Source: Gammaproteobacteria bacterium
GTDB taxonomy: Bacteria > Pseudomonadota > Gammaproteobacteria > Enterobacterales > Alteromonadaceae
Length of the DNA stretch: 6,889 nucleotides
Assembly (NCBI GenBank): GCA_027484495.1
Contig: JAIXSW010000002.1
Location: 1 to 6,889 of the forward strand
Direction: 5' to 3'
Numbering within the stretch: position 1 is the stretch's first letter; every line of letters begins with the position of its first letter. Shown in pieces: positions 6,415 through 6,889 of this stretch. Position numbers and translations under genes: made by a program. Under the pieces are notes generated by a model. It was not told where the DNA came from. It ran no database searches and saw nothing but the letters and a program-made list of their open reading frames with translations.

Positions 6415-6889
6415 ATGAAAAAATCTGTCGCCAGCCTGACCGGCGCGCTGAAAGATAAACTGATCCAACAGGCACTGCAGCGTCAGTTGGCGCAGGTCGA
6501 ACAAACAAGTTTGGAGCCTGCCCCTCTACACAGCGCTGCGGGTCCGGATCCGCGCACTGATTTCAGCCGCCATCCGGGTTACCAGCAACTGCGCATTCTG
6601 CATGACGGCGCCGCCCGGCTTGGCCTGCCCAATCCGTTTTTTAAACTGCATCAGGGCACGGCCGGCGCCCACACCAGCATTGACGGTCAACCTCTGCTGA
6701 ATTTCGCCAGTTATAACTATCTGGGCTGTTCCGGTCATCCGGCAGTGAATCAGGCCGCGATCGCCGCGATCACGCAATATGGCACCTCTGTTTCCGCCAG
6801 CCGGCCGGTGGCCGGTGAACGGCCATTACACCGCGAACTGGAGCAGGCACTGGCTGATGCGTATCAGGTCGACGCCGCCGTGGTGCTGG
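6415..6889 (+). CDS. PLP-dependent alpha-oxoamine synthase (AONS/serine palmitoyltransferase/Fum8-like), 3' end outside window
   Basis: Enzymes of this family condense an acyl thioester with an amino acid, with loss of CO2, to give an alpha-amino ketone. The first 158 codons are visible. Family segments include NPFFKLH, then SIDGQPLLNFASYNYLG (ending at residue 104), SGHPAVNQAA and YGTSVSASRPVAGERPLHRELE (122-142). The PLP-binding lysine lies beyond the window, so catalytic completeness cannot be checked. The ATG at 6415 is chosen for its well-spaced AAGGA and because an in-frame stop (the PKS TAA) lies six bases upstream. About 70-80 residues precede the core, more than I would expect for a biotin-pathway AONS; residues 1-30 look helical and polar. 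Directly following a PKS with no release domain, it is best explained as the offloading enzyme, taking acyl-ACP rather than acyl-CoA. That role is inferred from context. A housekeeping role in biotin or threonine metabolism is less likely here. Confidence 0.93.
   Translation, partial: MKKSVASLTGALKDKLIQQALQRQLAQVEQTSLEPAPLHSAAGPDPRTDFSRHPGYQQLRILHDGAARLGLPNPFFKLHQGTAGAHTSIDGQPLLNFASYNYLGCSGHPAVNQAAIAAITQYGTSVSASRPVAGERPLHRELEQALADAYQVDAAVVL

Overview
The window holds two co-directional plus-strand genes, both cut by the window edges. Coding density is near 100%. Base composition is moderately GC-rich (high fifties % by eye), with Shine-Dalgarno-type initiation and bacterial gene spacing. This fits a bacterium, plausibly a gammaproteobacterium or other Pseudomonadota. 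The lineage is a low-confidence inference, because no taxonomic marker gene is present.

Positions 1-6408 are the 3' part of a very large type I polyketide synthase (PKS) gene; 2135 codons are visible. Domain order from the left edge is: C-terminal end of a ketosynthase (KS), malonyl-type acyltransferase (AT), dehydratase (DH), a degenerate methyltransferase-like domain (psi-MT), the structural half of a ketoreductase (psi-KR), enoylreductase (ER), catalytic ketoreductase (KR) and acyl carrier protein (ACP). There is no thioesterase, reductase or condensation domain after the ACP. This is the single-module, fully reducing layout of fungal highly reducing PKSs and animal fatty acid synthase, with the methyltransferase apparently dead. 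It predicts a saturated, unbranched acyl chain built iteratively from malonyl-CoA.

Six bases after the PKS stop, and in the same reading frame, a second gene starts at 6415 and runs off the right edge. It encodes the N-terminal 158 residues of a PLP-dependent alpha-oxoamine synthase (the family of serine palmitoyltransferase, 8-amino-7-oxononanoate synthase and fumonisin Fum8p). The ribosome-binding site lies inside the last PKS codons, so the two genes are almost certainly co-transcribed and translationally coupled.

Together they suggest this route: the PKS builds a saturated acyl chain on its ACP, and the alpha-oxoamine synthase removes it by decarboxylative condensation with an amino acid. 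The product would be a long-chain alpha-amino ketone, resembling a sphingoid base or fumonisin backbone. Chain length and the amino acid used cannot be read from this sequence. Other points of note are a threefold in-frame 21-bp tandem repeat in the psi-KR, loss of all three motif I glycines in the psi-MT, and substituted signature residues in the AT and DH. No RNA genes, mobile elements, CRISPR arrays or terminators were seen.
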